In this document: in pieces, positions 1-7,005 of the stretch
Layout: each line of letters begins with the position of its first letter
Numbering within the stretch: the stretch's first letter is position 1
Assembly: GCA_003141455.1 (NCBI GenBank)
Contig: PLMA01000068.1
Location: 1-48,492, forward strand
DNA from: Chloroflexota bacterium
Lineage (GTDB): Bacteria > Chloroflexota > Limnocylindria > Limnocylindrales > CSP1-4
Direction of reading: 5' to 3'
Length of the DNA: 48,492 bases
Position numbers and translations under genes: made by a program
The notes under the pieces: model-generated
Seen by the model: the letters and a program-made list of their open reading frames with translations, nothing else
Database searches by the model: none
What the model was told of the DNA's origin: nothing

Positions 1-1
1 T

Positions 2-73
2 CCGCCACCGGGGTCATACCCGCCGCCTCCTGGCTATCCGCCACCGGGGTCATACCCGCTGCCTCCCGGCTAC
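2..73 (+). repeat. 36-bp tandem repeat encoding Pro-rich tail
   Basis: Two adjacent 36-bp units (2-37 and 38-73) differ at only a few bases and encode the P-P-P-G-S-Y-P type tail of the RDD protein. More units may lie beyond the left edge. Confidence 0.75.
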
Positions 74-523
74 CCGCCGCAGGGCGGCGCGTATCCGCCT
101 TCCGGCGCGTATCCGCCGCCGTACGGTGCTCCTGTGGGCTACGGCTATCCGCCGCGGTACGCGGGTTTCTGGATTCGCCTCCTGGCCTACATCATCGACG
201 GCTTCATCCTGACCGCCCTGATCATCTTGTGTCTCATCGTCGTCATCGTCGGCTGGATCGCCCTGCCGTTCGTGGCGATTGGCTACATGCCATACCTGTG
301 GTGGAAGCGTGGAGCGACCTTCGGCCAGAGTGCCCTGGGCCTGAGAGTAGTCAGAGAGGTCGACGGGGGTCCGATCGAAGGCGGTCAGGCCGTGATCCGG
401 TTCATCGGCATGATCGTCAGCGGCTGGGTGCTGTATCTCGGTCTGATCTGGGTCGCGTTCGAACCGCGCAAGCGGGGCTGGCACGACATGATGGCCGGCA
501 CCGTCGTCATCCACGTCAACTGA
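2..523 (+). CDS. RDD family membrane protein with Pro-rich N-terminal tail (5' end outside window)
   Basis: The frame is open from the first bases of the window, so the true start lies to the left. The visible N-terminus, about 45 residues, is a low-complexity Pro/Tyr/Gly tail of PPPGSYPPPPGY type. It is encoded by two 36-bp tandem repeats at 2-37 and 38-73. From about position 160 there is an RDD domain: a first hydrophobic helix containing the RLLAYIIDG motif, a second long hydrophobic stretch, the KRGATFGQSALGLRVV segment, and a last helix before a KRGWHDMMAGTVV end. RDD proteins are small integral membrane proteins; some act in ion or solute transport, and most have no known substrate. 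A GTG at 134 could serve as an internal start, but the continuous in-frame tail argues for the longer protein. A strong terminator follows. Confidence 0.85.
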   Translation, partial: PPPGSYPPPPGYPPPGSYPLPPGYPPQGGAYPPSGAYPPPYGAPVGYGYPPRYAGFWIRLLAYIIDGFILTALIILCLIVVIVGWIALPFVAIGYMPYLWWKRGATFGQSALGLRVVREVDGGPIEGGQAVIRFIGMIVSGWVLYLGLIWVAFEPRKRGWHDMMAGTVVIHVN

Positions 524-538
524 CTCCAACTCGCCGAC

Positions 539-569
539 AAAGGCGGAGGCCTTCGAGCCTCCGCCTTTT
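539..569 (+). terminator. Rho-independent terminator after the first RDD gene
   Basis: A perfect 12-bp stem (539-550 with 557-568) closes a six-base loop and is followed by a short T run (566-569). It begins 15 bases after the stop codon. This is the most classical intrinsic terminator in the window. Confidence 0.85.
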
Positions 570-942
570 CGTTTGCCCACGCGGCTTCTCCGGGCGGGCG
601 CTCCGGTCTCATCGGCCGCGACGGCGCCAGACGCGACCGGCCGTTTCGGGCCTTCTCGCGGGTGAGCGGATCGATCGTATTGGGGCTTCCAAGGGCGATC
701 GACGAGCTTTCGACGGCGCCGCGTCGGGAGGCTCGAACAAACGGTCTTCGAACGGCCGTTCTGTGGAAAAGAAGGTGGAGTTCTTGGTGGAGAAACCCCT
801 TCCCGGCCCCGTGGCATCCGCCTAGCATGCATCCACCCGCCGCGGAGGAGTCAAGCGCGGGGGAACGGATCTCTTCCTGAACCGATTCTGTGGGCCGTCA
901 CCGGGATGGGATTCCATGTCGCGAAAGAGGAGCGGTGTCTTT
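570..942. other. Intergenic region without a recognisable gene
   Basis: No convincing coding frame is seen; the open frames here lack a ribosome-binding site and family resemblance. The part at about 835-905 is purine-rich with short complementary segments (AACGGATC and GAACCGATT), so a structured leader for the next gene is possible. I could not match it to a known riboswitch class. Confidence 0.4.
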
Positions 943-1308
943 ATGGATTTGCGCGGGCAGCATGAAGAACCCGGCGCCAGCGACGCCGCCGTCGATTTCA
1001 TCCGGTTCTGCCATCGGCGCAGGCGCGCGGGCTGGCCGGAGCTCTACGACGAGATGTGCGCCGTCGCGAGGCGCGGCCTGTACCACGGGTGGGGTTTCGC
1101 GGAGCTGGCCGAACACGGCATCGCCTTCGGTCTGGCAGAGATGCCGCGCCTTGCCGGGTTGGTGGTCGAGGTCGCTCGCCAGGAATCCGAACGACGAGGT
1201 CGCGTGCTGGTCGCCGTGGTGGCCCCGATGCCCCTGCCCTCGGAAACGCGCGACGAGGCACGCGACGACGCGGGGCGAGCACAGGTCCTGGTGGCAGCGG
1301 CCGGCTGA
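943..1308 (+). CDS. Hypothetical protein, 121 residues
   Basis: I do not recognise this family. The ATG at 943 is preferred over the in-frame ATG at 916 because a clear AAGAGGAG ribosome-binding site (925-932) sits ten bases before it. The predicted protein is soluble, acidic at the N-terminus, and largely helical, with a central Trp/Tyr-containing segment (WPELYDEM, LYHGWGFAELAEHG). It has no signal peptide and no membrane segment. Third-position GC is high, as in its neighbours, which supports coding. It is convergent with the small gene at 1411-1638. Function unknown. Confidence 0.6.
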   Translation: MDLRGQHEEPGASDAAVDFIRFCHRRRRAGWPELYDEMCAVARRGLYHGWGFAELAEHGIAFGLAEMPRLAGLVVEVARQESERRGRVLVAVVAPMPLPSETRDEARDDAGRAQVLVAAAG

Positions 1309-1410
1309 GCTTCGATTCGCCACGTCTTCAGGCTCGCCCTAGCAAGTTGCGCGCGCCGCGGCAGGTCAGGCTGCGGCTCCTTTGCCGCGCCGGGCCCCGG
1401 GCGCCGCGCC

Positions 1411-1638
1411 TCAGGCGCGGAGTTGGCGCCGGGCCATCTCGGCTTCGATCTGGCGCTCAGCCTCGACGTACTCGTCGATCCGATCGCGCATCTCGTTGGC
1501 CTTCGGCGTGTACAGGTGGACCTGCTGCTGGAGGACGTAGCTCAAGCGCCGGCTCGCCATGCGAACGTGGTCCAGGTTCTTCATCAGCACGAGCGGATCC
1601 ATAGCCGCCAGGTCGCCGGGTTCGTACATCAACTTCAT
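1411..1638 (-). CDS. Small hypothetical protein, 75 residues, predicted coiled coil
   Basis: The protein starts MKLMYEPGDLAAMDP and ends in a long charged helix rich in Glu, Arg and Gln, which looks like a short coiled coil. There is no Shine-Dalgarno sequence. Instead a TACAAT hexamer (1645-1650, minus strand) lies exactly six bases before the ATG, so the mRNA is probably leaderless. Longer frames that extend upstream into the methyltransferase gene are rejected on that ground. It lies 53 bases downstream of the methyltransferase on the same strand. Partner and function are unknown. Confidence 0.65.
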   Translation of the reverse strand: MKLMYEPGDLAAMDPLVLMKNLDHVRMASRRLSYVLQQQVHLYTPKANEMRDRIDEYVEAERQIEAEMARRQLRA

Positions 1639-1644
1639 GGCGCG

Positions 1645-1650
1645 ATTGTA
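1645..1650 (-). promoter_or_regulatory. Putative -10 element (TACAAT) for a leaderless start
   Basis: The minus strand reads TACAAT, then six bases, then ATG at 1638. The same spacing recurs at several other genes in the window. No good -35 is seen. Confidence 0.5.
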
Positions 1651-1691
1651 TGGGCCGCGGCCCACGACTGTCGCGACGGCCGCGTGGAGCC

Positions 1692-3197
1692 TCAGAGAGC
1701 CCGAAGCGAGCGTGGCGGCCACTCCCAGTCGATCGGGAGGGTGGCGCCGTTGAGGGCACGCCGGCGCCCCGCCTCGCTCGTGGCCAGGACCAGGATTCGG
1801 TCCAGCTTGGTGGCCTGGCCCGCTTCGTCGCCCCAGAGCTTGGTCATCTTGCGGCCGGCGGCGACGTCGTCGAGGGCGATCCCGGCCAGGCGGTAGCCCT
1901 CCGGCGCGGCGGCGAACTCCCAGACGGACTCGGCCAGGCCGATGCCTCCGGCCGTCGGCCGGCCGCGGTCCAGCTCCACGTCGCCGATGACGAGAGCGAT
2001 GACAGCGTCGTCGGCCAGCGCGGGTCGGAGTCCTCGCAGGACTTCGCGCATGAAGACGAGGTAGGCGTCGCGGTGATGGGCGTCGTCGAGGAGGTCGTCG
2101 ATCGCGGCCGCGTCGTAGCCGAGCAGCCACAGTCGCAGCCAGTTGTAGTAGCCGTACTTCACCACCCGCAGGTACGGCGGCGACGTCACTACGAGACGGG
2201 CCCGCTCCGGCAGGCCGCGGGCACTGAGCGCATCGTGGAAGCGAATGCCCGCGTCGCGGGCGTCGCCGAGCAGGGCGATACCGCGGGTTCTGGGTACCGG
2301 CTGGCGGTAGAGGCGGCGTAGCTTGTCGTCGAGGAGCGCGAAAGCATCGCGCTCCGGAGAGTGGAAGCTCGTCCGGGCCACGAAGTCGCGGACGTACCGC
2401 GGAGCCATGCTGAAGGTGTTCGGCATCACCGCGGAGAGGTAGCTGGCGCTCTTGCCGTGAAGGATCCCCGTCAGGGTGGCGAGGAGGAAGCGGTCGGTTC
2501 GATCGTCCGGATCGAGGCCTGCTCGAAGGTAGAGCAGTTCGGCGAGCGTTCGAGGGTGGAAGGCCAGCGCCACTTCGGCGGGGACGAGCGCGTCGCGTCC
2601 GACCGATCCTGAGCCGCCGGCCGACCGGCTGCCGGGGCCCGGCACCAGGATCTCGTCCGAGCCCGGGTTAGCGGTGACGCCCTCGGCGAGCCCGTTCCAC
2701 TCGCCGGCGGAGGCGGCCCAAGCCAGGCGCAGCGACGTCAGGCGGGTCTTCACGTCCGCTTTCGTCGGCGGGTCTACCTTGGCCGCGGTCAGGATATGGG
2801 CGAACGGGTTGAGGTCGTTGCCGACACCGACCCGTCCCTCGGCGCAGGCCTGCAGGGGGGTCGTGCCTCGGCCGCTGAACGGGTCCAGGACCACGTCCCC
2901 GGGGCGCGTGTAGCGGGCGATGAAGGAGTGCACGAGGCCGGCCGGAAAGCTCGCGAGGTACGAGCACATCGGGTGGAAGCTGTGGCCCCAGAGCCGCTGC
3001 TGGTCCTTCCATTCGGGTTCGATCGCCAGGTGAGGCAGCTCGCTCGGCAGCTGGAGAGCCAGCTGTACGTTCGATGAGACGAGCGTTGGCTGGCGTAACG
3101 CAGGAACGCGGGGCAAGGGTTCGATTCGGGCGTCCAACCGCTCGCCGGATGCCGGCGAAATGACCGTTCGTTCGGACTCGAGCGGCAGCGACGACAC
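1692..3197 (-). CDS. Orphan DNA methyltransferase (N4-cytosine/N6-adenine type)
   Basis: This is an S-adenosylmethionine-dependent DNA amino-methyltransferase. Motif I appears as DPFSGRGTT, followed by a NDLNPFAH segment, and the catalytic motif IV appears as TSPPY further toward the C-terminus. TSPPY is compatible with N4-cytosine or N6-adenine methylation. The motif order I then IV differs from the common beta class, where IV precedes I. The GTG at 3197 is chosen because a GGAGG lies eight bases upstream of it. The frame stays open to 3407, but that extension has low-complexity composition and no good start. No restriction enzyme or specificity subunit is nearby, so it is probably a solitary methylase with a regulatory or protective role. 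Confidence 0.85.
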   Translation of the reverse strand: MSSLPLESERTVISPASGERLDARIEPLPRVPALRQPTLVSSNVQLALQLPSELPHLAIEPEWKDQQRLWGHSFHPMCSYLASFPAGLVHSFIARYTRPGDVVLDPFSGRGTTPLQACAEGRVGVGNDLNPFAHILTAAKVDPPTKADVKTRLTSLRLAWAASAGEWNGLAEGVTANPGSDEILVPGPGSRSAGGSGSVGRDALVPAEVALAFHPRTLAELLYLRAGLDPDDRTDRFLLATLTGILHGKSASYLSAVMPNTFSMAPRYVRDFVARTSFHSPERDAFALLDDKLRRLYRQPVPRTRGIALLGDARDAGIRFHDALSARGLPERARLVVTSPPYLRVVKYGYYNWLRLWLLGYDAAAIDDLLDDAHHRDAYLVFMREVLRGLRPALADDAVIALVIGDVELDRGRPTAGGIGLAESVWEFAAAPEGYRLAGIALDDVAAGRKMTKLWGDEAGQATKLDRILVLATSEAGRRRALNGATLPIDWEWPPRSLRAL

Positions 3198-3415
3198 CGA
3201 TACGACCTCCAGGGCACCGCAGGCGCGTAGGTGAACGCGAAGAAGACGGAGTCTAGCACCGACTGCGCCGGCCGCAGACAGGACTATCGCGCCATATGCC
3301 GGCCCTCCGGAACCGCCCGGGCGAGCGGCTTCGTCGCACTTCTCGCGGGAGTTGCCGGACTGGCCTCGCCCGGCGCAGCGGGTTACGCTAGTCGCGGTGT
3401 CCAACAAGCATCGGT

Positions 3416-3491
3416 GTCCCCGTAGCTCAGCGGATAGAGCGGCCGCCTTCTAAGCGGTTGGTCGTGGGTTCGATTCCCGCCGGGGACGCCA
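3416..3491 (+). tRNA. tRNA-Arg (anticodon TCT), CCA encoded
   Basis: The full cloverleaf can be drawn. The acceptor GTCCCCG pairs with CGGGGAC, the D arm is GCTC/GAGC, the anticodon stem GCCGC/GCGGT encloses the loop CTTCTAA with anticodon TCT, and the T arm carries GGTTCGATTCC. The 3' CCA is encoded at 3489-3491. It would read AGA codons, which are rare in such a GC-rich genome. Confidence 0.95.
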
Positions 3492-3525
3492 ACTCTTCCA
3501 GGCTGGTTTGTCGAGAGGTGGGTCG

Positions 3526-4593
3526 GTGAGCGGATGGGCGGTGCCGGCGAACGCGACGCCGGATCCATCGGTCGCGGTGCCGGCAGGGACGCGGCTGGCC
3601 ACGGTGGGCTACCGCATCGGGGCGTGGTTCCTGGACAACCTCCTCGTAGGGCTGCTCGGCATCATCCCCTTCATCGGAGCCCTCGTGACGGGCGCCATCA
3701 GCCTGAACCAGGAGGCGCTGGACCAGGTAGACACCTACAGCTCCTTCCCGTTCGATGGTGTCACCGCGCCGCTGTTCAAGGAGAACGTCGGCCTGCTGGT
3801 CTTCTGGGTCGCAGTCTACGTGGCGTTGAACGCGGCTTACTTCGTGGGGTCGTGGGTCGGAAGCGGCGCCACCCCCTTCCAGAGACTCCTAAAGATCCGG
3901 GTCGTGGACCGATCGAGCAGCCGGAATCTGACCCTGAGTCAGGCCTCGATCAGGTGGTCCGTTCTGTATGGCGTTGGCCTGATCGTCTCGCTGATCCCAC
4001 TGTTCTACCTCGTAGATTGGGTTACGAAGACTCCGACGAACGAGTGGCTTGGCTCGAGCTATCGCTACTCGGGAGGCCTGTCCCGTGCCCTGGGCTTTCA
4101 ATACACCCTGCTGTCATGGGCCGCCGCGATATGGTCGATCGTGCTACTGCTCACCACCGTCACCAACAGCGCCCGCCGCGGCATCCACGACCGACTTGTC
4201 GGGTCTGTGGTCTTGAGCCCGCTTCAGTACCCCGCTCCATGGCCGGTATACCCGGCGCAAGTGTGGCCGTACTGGCCGGCAACAGGTGGATACCCACCTG
4301 GGCCCGGATACCCGCCCCAGCCCGGATACCCGCCCCAGCCTGGATACCCGCCCCAGGCCGGGCCGTACTGGCCGGCAACAGGTGGATACCCGCCCCAGCC
4401 TGGATACCCGCCCCAGGCCGGGCCGTACTGGCCGCCACCGGGTGCGTACCCGCCCCAGCCCGGATACCCGCCCCAGGCCGGGCCGTACTGGCCGCCACCG
4501 GGTGCGTACCCGCCACCGGCCGGTCCGGAGGGCTCTCCGCCGGCGACGCTCCCGCCCGACACGCCTCCAGCCGAGTCGCCCGAGGACGCCTAG
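3526..4593 (+). CDS. RDD family membrane protein with C-terminal Pro/Tyr/Gly repeat tail
   Basis: The N-terminal two thirds, about residues 20-225, form an RDD-type membrane domain with the signature GYRIGAWFLDNLLVG, several hydrophobic helices, a GATPFQRLLKIRVVDR segment and a final RRGIHDRLVGSVV. The C-terminal 120 residues are a cytoplasmic or surface tail of PPQPGYPPQAGPYWP repeats, encoded by a 60-bp tandem array. The GTG at 3526 is preferred because an AGAGG lies seven bases before it; the upstream in-frame TTG at 3508 has no such site. The first RDD protein in the window carries a similar tail at its other end. Pro/Tyr/Gly tails of this kind often mediate protein clustering, but the substrate and role here are unknown. 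Confidence 0.85.
   Translation: MSGWAVPANATPDPSVAVPAGTRLATVGYRIGAWFLDNLLVGLLGIIPFIGALVTGAISLNQEALDQVDTYSSFPFDGVTAPLFKENVGLLVFWVAVYVALNAAYFVGSWVGSGATPFQRLLKIRVVDRSSSRNLTLSQASIRWSVLYGVGLIVSLIPLFYLVDWVTKTPTNEWLGSSYRYSGGLSRALGFQYTLLSWAAAIWSIVLLLTTVTNSARRGIHDRLVGSVVLSPLQYPAPWPVYPAQVWPYWPATGGYPPGPGYPPQPGYPPQPGYPPQAGPYWPATGGYPPQPGYPPQAGPYWPPPGAYPPQPGYPPQAGPYWPPPGAYPPPAGPEGSPPATLPPDTPPAESPEDA
4321..4516 (+). repeat. 60-bp tandem array inside the RDD tail
   Basis: Three consecutive 60-bp units (4321, 4381, 4441) and the start of a fourth are almost identical. Each encodes a 20-residue unit containing GYPPQPGYPPQAGPYWP. Nested 18-bp units (GGATACCCGCCCCAGCCY) are visible within and just upstream. Copy number is likely to vary between strains. 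Confidence 0.85.
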
Positions 4594-4631
4594 CACGCCA
4601 CCAGCCGATGGTTCAGACGGGCGGGCGCGGC

Positions 4632-4853
4632 TCAGGCGGACTGGCCGCAGGCGGGGCAGTCCAGTCGGCTGAGGGTGCAATCGAGGCCGCAGTTGCCTCC
4701 GCCCGCGCAGGTTTCGCACTTCGGGTTGGCGCGCTCGACGACGGCTTCCTGGCCGCAGCGGCAGTACCACGTGCCTCGACTCCGACTGCGAAGCCGATCG
4801 CCGTCGCTGGCAACGTGTCGGAACGCCCCGCGGAACTCGATGATGGTGCTCAC
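4632..4853 (-). CDS. Small Cys-rich zinc-binding-like protein, 73 residues
   Basis: The short protein carries four cysteine pairs or near pairs: CRCG, CETC, CGLDC and CPACG. This pattern suggests one or two zinc knuckles. It has no signal peptide. The GTG at 4853 lacks a ribosome-binding site but is preceded by TATCGT at seven bases, matching the leaderless layout seen elsewhere. The family is not recognised. It is convergent with the RDD gene, 38 bases away, with no obvious terminator between them. Confidence 0.55.
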   Translation of the reverse strand: MSTIIEFRGAFRHVASDGDRLRSRSRGTWYCRCGQEAVVERANPKCETCAGGGNCGLDCTLSRLDCPACGQSA

Positions 4854-4860
4854 AGATGAG

Positions 4861-4866
4861 ACGATA
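4861..4866 (-). promoter_or_regulatory. Putative -10 element (TATCGT) for a leaderless start
   Basis: The minus strand reads TATCGT, seven bases, then GTG at 4853. The -35 region is not recognisable. Confidence 0.4.
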
Positions 4867-4890
4867 CAGGGAACTCCCGTCGAGGGCGGG

Positions 4891-5016
4891 ACGGCCGGGT
4901 CCCGGACGGCCGGATTCCGGACCGCGGCGCTGGCCGACGCGCAGGGCTGCCCGGCGAGACGGCCGGGTTTCGGCCCGCGACGCCGATTGACTGCGCAGGG
5001 TTGCCCGGCGAGACGG
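4891..5016 (+). repeat. Two interleaved families of short direct repeats
   Basis: A 15-bp unit ACGGCCGGRTYYCGG occurs at 4891-4905, 4906-4920 and 4959-4973. A 24-bp unit beginning GCGCAGGG occurs at 4939-4962 and 4993-5016 with one mismatch. They lie between divergent genes and could be operator sites or relics of local duplication. Confidence 0.6.
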
Positions 5017-5160
5017 TTGGTGCTCTCTGGCGAGGGTGACTCCGCCGAAACCTCAGGAGGTGCTACCTTCTAGGCCGGTCGCGGCTGTGATTCGGGCGCG
5101 ACCTCTCGACTCGACCACTCAGCGCGGTTTGCCGCGACCTGCAGAGGGGTGCCGTTCCGG

Positions 5161-5784
5161 ATGAACCTACGCTGGCGTGGCTGCCTCCTCGAGATCGTGG
5201 AGACGGTGGCCCTCACCGTCATCATCTTCCTGCTGGTCCAGCATTTCGTGGCGCAGCCATACCAGATCATGCAGGTCTCGATGGAGCACACCCTCGAGCC
5301 CGGCCAGTACGTGCTCGTGGACAAGGTCTCGCCCAATTTCGGCGACTACAAGCGCGGCGACGTCATCGTCTTCGAGCCGCCGGCGGGTTACCGGGAGGAC
5401 GGTCAGGACATCCCATTCATCAAGCGAGTCGTGGGCGTCGGCGGAGATCTTGTAGAGGTCCACGACGACGCGGTGTGGGTCAACGGCGTCAAGCTGGATG
5501 AGCCGTACGTGTTCGACGGACAGCCAACGACACCACTGAACGGCCAGGCGAGCTGGCGCATCCCCAAGGACCGGCTCTTCGTCCTGGGCGACCACAGGGA
5601 GGCGTCGCAAGACTCGCGGGTCTTCGGTCCGATCGCGAGATCCAGCGTCATCGGCCGGGCCTGGCTTCGATACTGGCCGCTGGGCAAGGTCAGTTTGATC
5701 GGTTCGGCCAGCTATCAGGGCGTCCCGGACGCGGCGCCCGCGGCCACGTTCAGATCGTCGCCGTCGCCGGCGCCTCCGCAGTAG
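5161..5784 (+). CDS. lepB: Signal peptidase I
   Basis: This membrane-bound serine protease removes signal peptides from exported proteins on the outer face of the cytoplasmic membrane. One N-terminal membrane helix (about residues 9-31) is followed by the catalytic Ser40 in the VSMEHTL box, the general base Lys88 in the FIKRVVGVGGD box, and the GDHREASQDSR box that normally reads GDNRxxSxDSR. The length, 207 residues, fits short Gram-positive-type enzymes. The ATG at 5161 is preferred; AGAGGGG lies upstream at 5143-5149, and the in-frame GTG at 5149 would overlap that site. A Ser/Pro/Ala-rich tail follows the catalytic domain. The gene ends nine bases before the propeller protein, so the two are probably co-transcribed. 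Confidence 0.93.
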   Translation: MNLRWRGCLLEIVETVALTVIIFLLVQHFVAQPYQIMQVSMEHTLEPGQYVLVDKVSPNFGDYKRGDVIVFEPPAGYREDGQDIPFIKRVVGVGGDLVEVHDDAVWVNGVKLDEPYVFDGQPTTPLNGQASWRIPKDRLFVLGDHREASQDSRVFGPIARSSVIGRAWLRYWPLGKVSLIGSASYQGVPDAAPAATFRSSPSPAPPQ

Positions 5785-5793
5785 GCGGCCGCG

Positions 5794-7005
5794 ATGAACC
5801 CGCCGCGCGACGGTCTGGGGTCGATCCTGCGGCGACGGCGTCGCGGCACCGTCGCGGTGGCCGCGGCCGCGATCCTCGTGGCCATCGTTGCCATGGCGGC
5901 CCTGGGGGTGATCCGGGCCGGCGGCCAGCCGGCGACCGGTGGAGGTGGCGGAGGGGGGCCGACCGGAACAGCGACCGGGAGTGACTTGCCGACTCCCGCC
6001 GGCACAGGCGTGGTGGCGCGTCTGCCAAGAGACCAATACTCTGCCTTCGCCTGGGCGCCCGATGGGGCCCATCTGCTGGTGGCGAGCCCATCGGGCAGCC
6101 GCGTGTACGACAGGTTCGGGAAGCTCGTCTCGGAGTTCGGACCTGGCGAGGACTGGCTGGATGCCGGCCATCTCATCGATGGCGACGGCCACGTCTACGC
6201 CCTGACCGACAAGTTTCAGGCCAAGTCCGGCGCCTATCCCTGGTACGGCTGGGTCGTGGCCAACGGCCACGGCTCGGCGGCGATCATCGTGGCCCAGCCC
6301 GGATGCACCGGAGATCCGCTCGTGGACTGGTATCGAGATGGCCACTACGTTCGGGCCGGCGAGAAGGTCTCGCCCTTTGGCTGGTCCCCGGACGGGCGGC
6401 TTGCGCTGCTGGGCCACTTCTCCTGTGAATCCATGGACGCGGAACTGCACGGCTGGAAGGGGCCGGTGCAAGTCGTCGACTTCGGCAGCGGGCGTGTCCT
6501 TGCCACTGCGCCGGCGGTGCGCGGCGAGATGGCGTTCAGCCCCGACCAGACCATGCTCGCGGCTCAGTCCGACGCGGACCTGGAGATCGTGGACCTGGGC
6601 GGGCAGCCCGTGGAAACGCTGCCCGGCACCCGGTTCCTCGGCTGGCTCGACTCCGAGACGCTGTATGCGGTCAGTGGCTCACAGCTGAAGCTCGTCGATC
6701 TGGACCCGCTCGCCGTCACGGCCGCCTCGGGAGATGAATGGCAGGCCGAGTCGCCGACGGGTCTCCATCTCGCGGGCGATCTGACCGGCGCCGCCCGGCG
6801 CATAGTCGCGGAGGACGGCACGACCCTGATGGACCTCTCGTCGGCGGGGCTCGTGGCTGAGCACCCAACGGTTGGCGATCGCGTGACCTCGACGATCCAA
6901 CCGGGCTGGTGGTCCCCGGACGGGCGGATGCTGGTCCTGGAGTCCGCGGATGGGGCCTCTCTCGTCCTGCTGTCGGTCGATCCGGCGAAACCGGGCTCGA
7001 TCTAG
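5794..7005 (+). CDS. Membrane-anchored beta-propeller (TolB/WD40-like) protein
   Basis: The N-terminus has an Arg-rich cytoplasmic segment followed by one hydrophobic helix (about residues 20-42) and a Gly/Thr-rich linker. The rest, about 340 residues, looks like an extracellular beta-propeller. Repeated FAWAPDGAHLLVAS, FGWSPDGRLALLG, MAFSPDQTMLAAQ and WWSPDGRMLVLES motifs are typical of TolB/WD40-like blades. A Gly-Cys and a second Cys in the middle could form a disulfide. The gene follows lepB closely, so it is likely expressed with it. The ligand is unknown. Its stop codon overlaps that of gltD on the other strand at CTAG (7002-7005). Confidence 0.8.
   Translation: MNPPRDGLGSILRRRRRGTVAVAAAAILVAIVAMAALGVIRAGGQPATGGGGGGGPTGTATGSDLPTPAGTGVVARLPRDQYSAFAWAPDGAHLLVASPSGSRVYDRFGKLVSEFGPGEDWLDAGHLIDGDGHVYALTDKFQAKSGAYPWYGWVVANGHGSAAIIVAQPGCTGDPLVDWYRDGHYVRAGEKVSPFGWSPDGRLALLGHFSCESMDAELHGWKGPVQVVDFGSGRVLATAPAVRGEMAFSPDQTMLAAQSDADLEIVDLGGQPVETLPGTRFLGWLDSETLYAVSGSQLKLVDLDPLAVTAASGDEWQAESPTGLHLAGDLTGAARRIVAEDGTTLMDLSSAGLVAEHPTVGDRVTSTIQPGWWSPDGRMLVLESADGASLVLLSVDPAKPGSI

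Larger units (their letters stand above)
4854..5160. other. Intergenic region with short repeats, no gene seen
   Basis: This stretch separates the divergent genes at 4853 (minus) and 5161 (plus). It holds two families of short direct repeats, listed separately, and a purine-rich patch before the signal peptidase start. No coding frame in it looks genuine. Confidence 0.5.

Noticed and set aside
835-905. GGGGGAACGG-containing leader considered as a c-di-AMP or other riboswitch
   Set aside because: I could not draw the required helices or find the full conserved core.
3383-3568. Small minus-strand frame over tRNA-Arg containing GNRTHDQPLRRRPLYPLS
   Set aside because: This is the well-known spurious protein produced by translating the reverse complement of a tRNA gene.
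4321-4516. Regular 60-bp repeats considered as a CRISPR array
   Set aside because: The units are adjacent without unique spacers, are in frame, and encode the Pro/Tyr/Gly tail of the RDD protein.
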